From Anaerolineales bacterium (GTDB lineage Bacteria; Chloroflexota; Anaerolineae; Anaerolineales; E44-bin32): 5,999 nt of DNA. Location: positions 1 to 5,999 of the forward strand of contig DAOVFE010000120.1 of assembly GCA_030673085.1 (NCBI GenBank), read 5' to 3'. Shown in pieces: positions 5,347 through 5,999 of the stretch. Numbering within the stretch: position 1 is the first letter of the stretch; each line of letters begins with the position of its first letter. A program made the translations under genes and the position numbers. The notes below the pieces were generated by a model. It was not told the origin of the DNA. It saw only the letters and a list, made by a program, of their open reading frames with translations, and ran no database searches.

Positions 5347-5999
5347 ATGGTACGGATACGTTTGCGCCGGGTTGGCGCCCGGCACCAGCCGAGCTATCGT
5401 ATTGTCGTTGCAGATAAGAAGTGTCCGCGAGATGGACGTTTTCTTGAAGTCATCGGGAACTACAATCCGAGAACTGAACCTGCAACGGTAAAAGTAGATG
5501 AGGCTCGATTGTTCCATTGGCTAAGCCATGGTGCTCAGCCATCGAACGCAGTGATAAAGATTCTAAGATCGTTGGGCACATGGGAGCGTTGGCAACGCTT
5601 CAAGGAAGGCGAGGATCTTGAAAAGCTATTGGCTGAAGCCAAAGCCTCTCTACTTGAAATTGATTCTCGCACCCGTCGAGATGACCTGATAGCTCAGAAG
5701 ACCCCCAAGAAGTCTAAAGTTGCAGAGACGCCAGAGGCCGAAGCTGAACTAGAGGTAAAGGCTGAACCAAAGCCTGAGCCAGAAGCCAAGCCTGAGGTCG
5801 AACCAGAGGCAAAGGCTGAACCAAAGCCTGAGCCAGAAGCCGAGCCTGAGGCAGAAGCCAAGCCTGAGCCAGAAGCCGAGCCTAAGGAAGAAGCTAAGCC
5901 TGAGCCAGAAGCCAAGCCTGAGCCAGAAGCCAAGCCTGAGCCAGAAGCCAAGCCTGAGCCAGAAGCCAAGCCTGATGCAGAAGCCAAGCCTGAGCCAGA
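5347..5999 (+). CDS. rpsP: Small ribosomal subunit protein bS16 with long repetitive C-terminal tail (partial, runs off the right edge)
   Basis: The first 80 or so residues are a clear S16, a 30S assembly protein that binds 16S rRNA: MVRIRLRRVGARHQPSYRIV at the start, then VADKKCPRDGRFLEVIGNYNP at about 21-41 (split here only for reference) and WLSHGAQPS at 58-66. A charged helical linker (about 80-137) includes KTPKKSK. From residue 138 the protein becomes a Pro/Glu/Ala/Lys repeat, settling into KPEPEA hexads with variants such as EPEAEA, EPKEEA and KPDAEA, still open after 217 codons. S16 is usually about 80-100 residues, so the tail already exceeds the core. Each hexad carries net -1 charge and should be disordered or polyproline-II-like. 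Tails of this general kind occur on S16 in some phyla; function unknown. The minus-strand reading of the repeat is a shadow. Confidence 0.93.
   Translation, partial: MVRIRLRRVGARHQPSYRIVVADKKCPRDGRFLEVIGNYNPRTEPATVKVDEARLFHWLSHGAQPSNAVIKILRSLGTWERWQRFKEGEDLEKLLAEAKASLLEIDSRTRRDDLIAQKTPKKSKVAETPEAEAELEVKAEPKPEPEAKPEVEPEAKAEPKPEPEAEPEAEAKPEPEAEPKEEAKPEPEAKPEPEAKPEPEAKPEPEAKPDAEAKPEP
5758..5999 (+). repeat. Tandem repeat within rpsP encoding KPEPEA hexads
   Basis: The 18-bp unit AAGCCTGAGCCAGAAGCC occurs as four perfect consecutive copies at 5896-5967, then a variant (5968-5985) and an incomplete copy at the edge. Further left, a 30-bp block beginning AAGGCTGAACC is present identically at 5758-5787 and 5812-5841, showing an older, longer-period (54-bp) duplication. 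Identity at synonymous positions points to recent slippage or unequal recombination, not protein-level selection alone. All changes keep the reading frame. Confidence 0.9.

Noticed and set aside
5188..5517. 109-codon minus-strand frame across the ffh-rpsP gap
   Set aside because: Most of it is antisense to the strongly recognisable S16 core and it has no known-family features. Only the short downstream ATG with its own AGGAGG was kept, as a low-interest finding.
5694..5987. 97-codon minus-strand frame rich in Ala/Ser/Gly repeats
   Set aside because: It is the antisense reading of the rpsP KPEPEA repeat. The regular 18-bp unit keeps that frame open by composition alone.

Overview
The window is a compact bacterial stretch with four genes on the + strand. 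They are a methylthioadenosine phosphorylase (mtnP), a large fusion of a RodA/FtsW-type peptidoglycan polymerase with a penicillin-binding-protein (PBP) module, the signal recognition particle GTPase Ffh, and the 5' part of rpsP (ribosomal protein S16), which runs off the right edge. Base composition looks close to balanced. The RodA-PBP fusion in one polypeptide, the ffh-rpsP order and the long charged tail on S16 suggest an uncultured or little-studied Chloroflexota (Anaerolineae-like) bacterium. That assignment is inference from protein character, not a database match.

Layout. Bases 1-180 hold no credible gene. They contain a cluster of palindromes: two related GC-rich hairpins with a shared core, a third hairpin between them, an 11-bp inverted repeat enclosing the last two, and a T-run. 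This looks like a REP-type dispersed palindromic element, possibly doubling as the terminator of a gene to the left. A good promoter candidate (ATGACA, 17 bp, extended -10 TGC-TAAGAT) lies at 216-244, just upstream of mtnP (273-1139). The fusion gene (1117-3783) starts at a TTG inside the mtnP 3' end, so the two genes overlap by 23 bp and are probably translationally coupled. A 125-bp gap with a small GC palindrome precedes ffh (3909-5231). A 115-bp gap with no clear terminator leads to rpsP (5347 to beyond 5999).

Most notable observation. The fusion protein keeps the conserved SEDS motifs, including the HTD loop aspartate, and has two extra N-terminal membrane helices like actinobacterial RodA. 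Its PbpA-like transpeptidase domain appears to have lost all three catalytic motifs: SxxK reads TALG, SxN reads GCP, and KTGT reads FQAK. The fold landmarks around them remain readable and in frame. This suggests a SEDS polymerase covalently joined to a pseudo-transpeptidase kept for activation or scaffolding, with cross-linking done elsewhere. A second oddity is the S16 tail, an acidic Pro/Glu/Lys/Ala repeat (KPEPEA hexads) longer than the S16 core and still open at the window edge. Its 18-bp DNA unit is perfectly repeated four times, so it is probably expanding recently.

The genes serve methionine and purine salvage, envelope synthesis, membrane protein targeting and translation. Only ffh-rpsP is a widely recurring neighbourhood. 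The link between mtnP and the wall gene is an operon arrangement with no obvious shared pathway.
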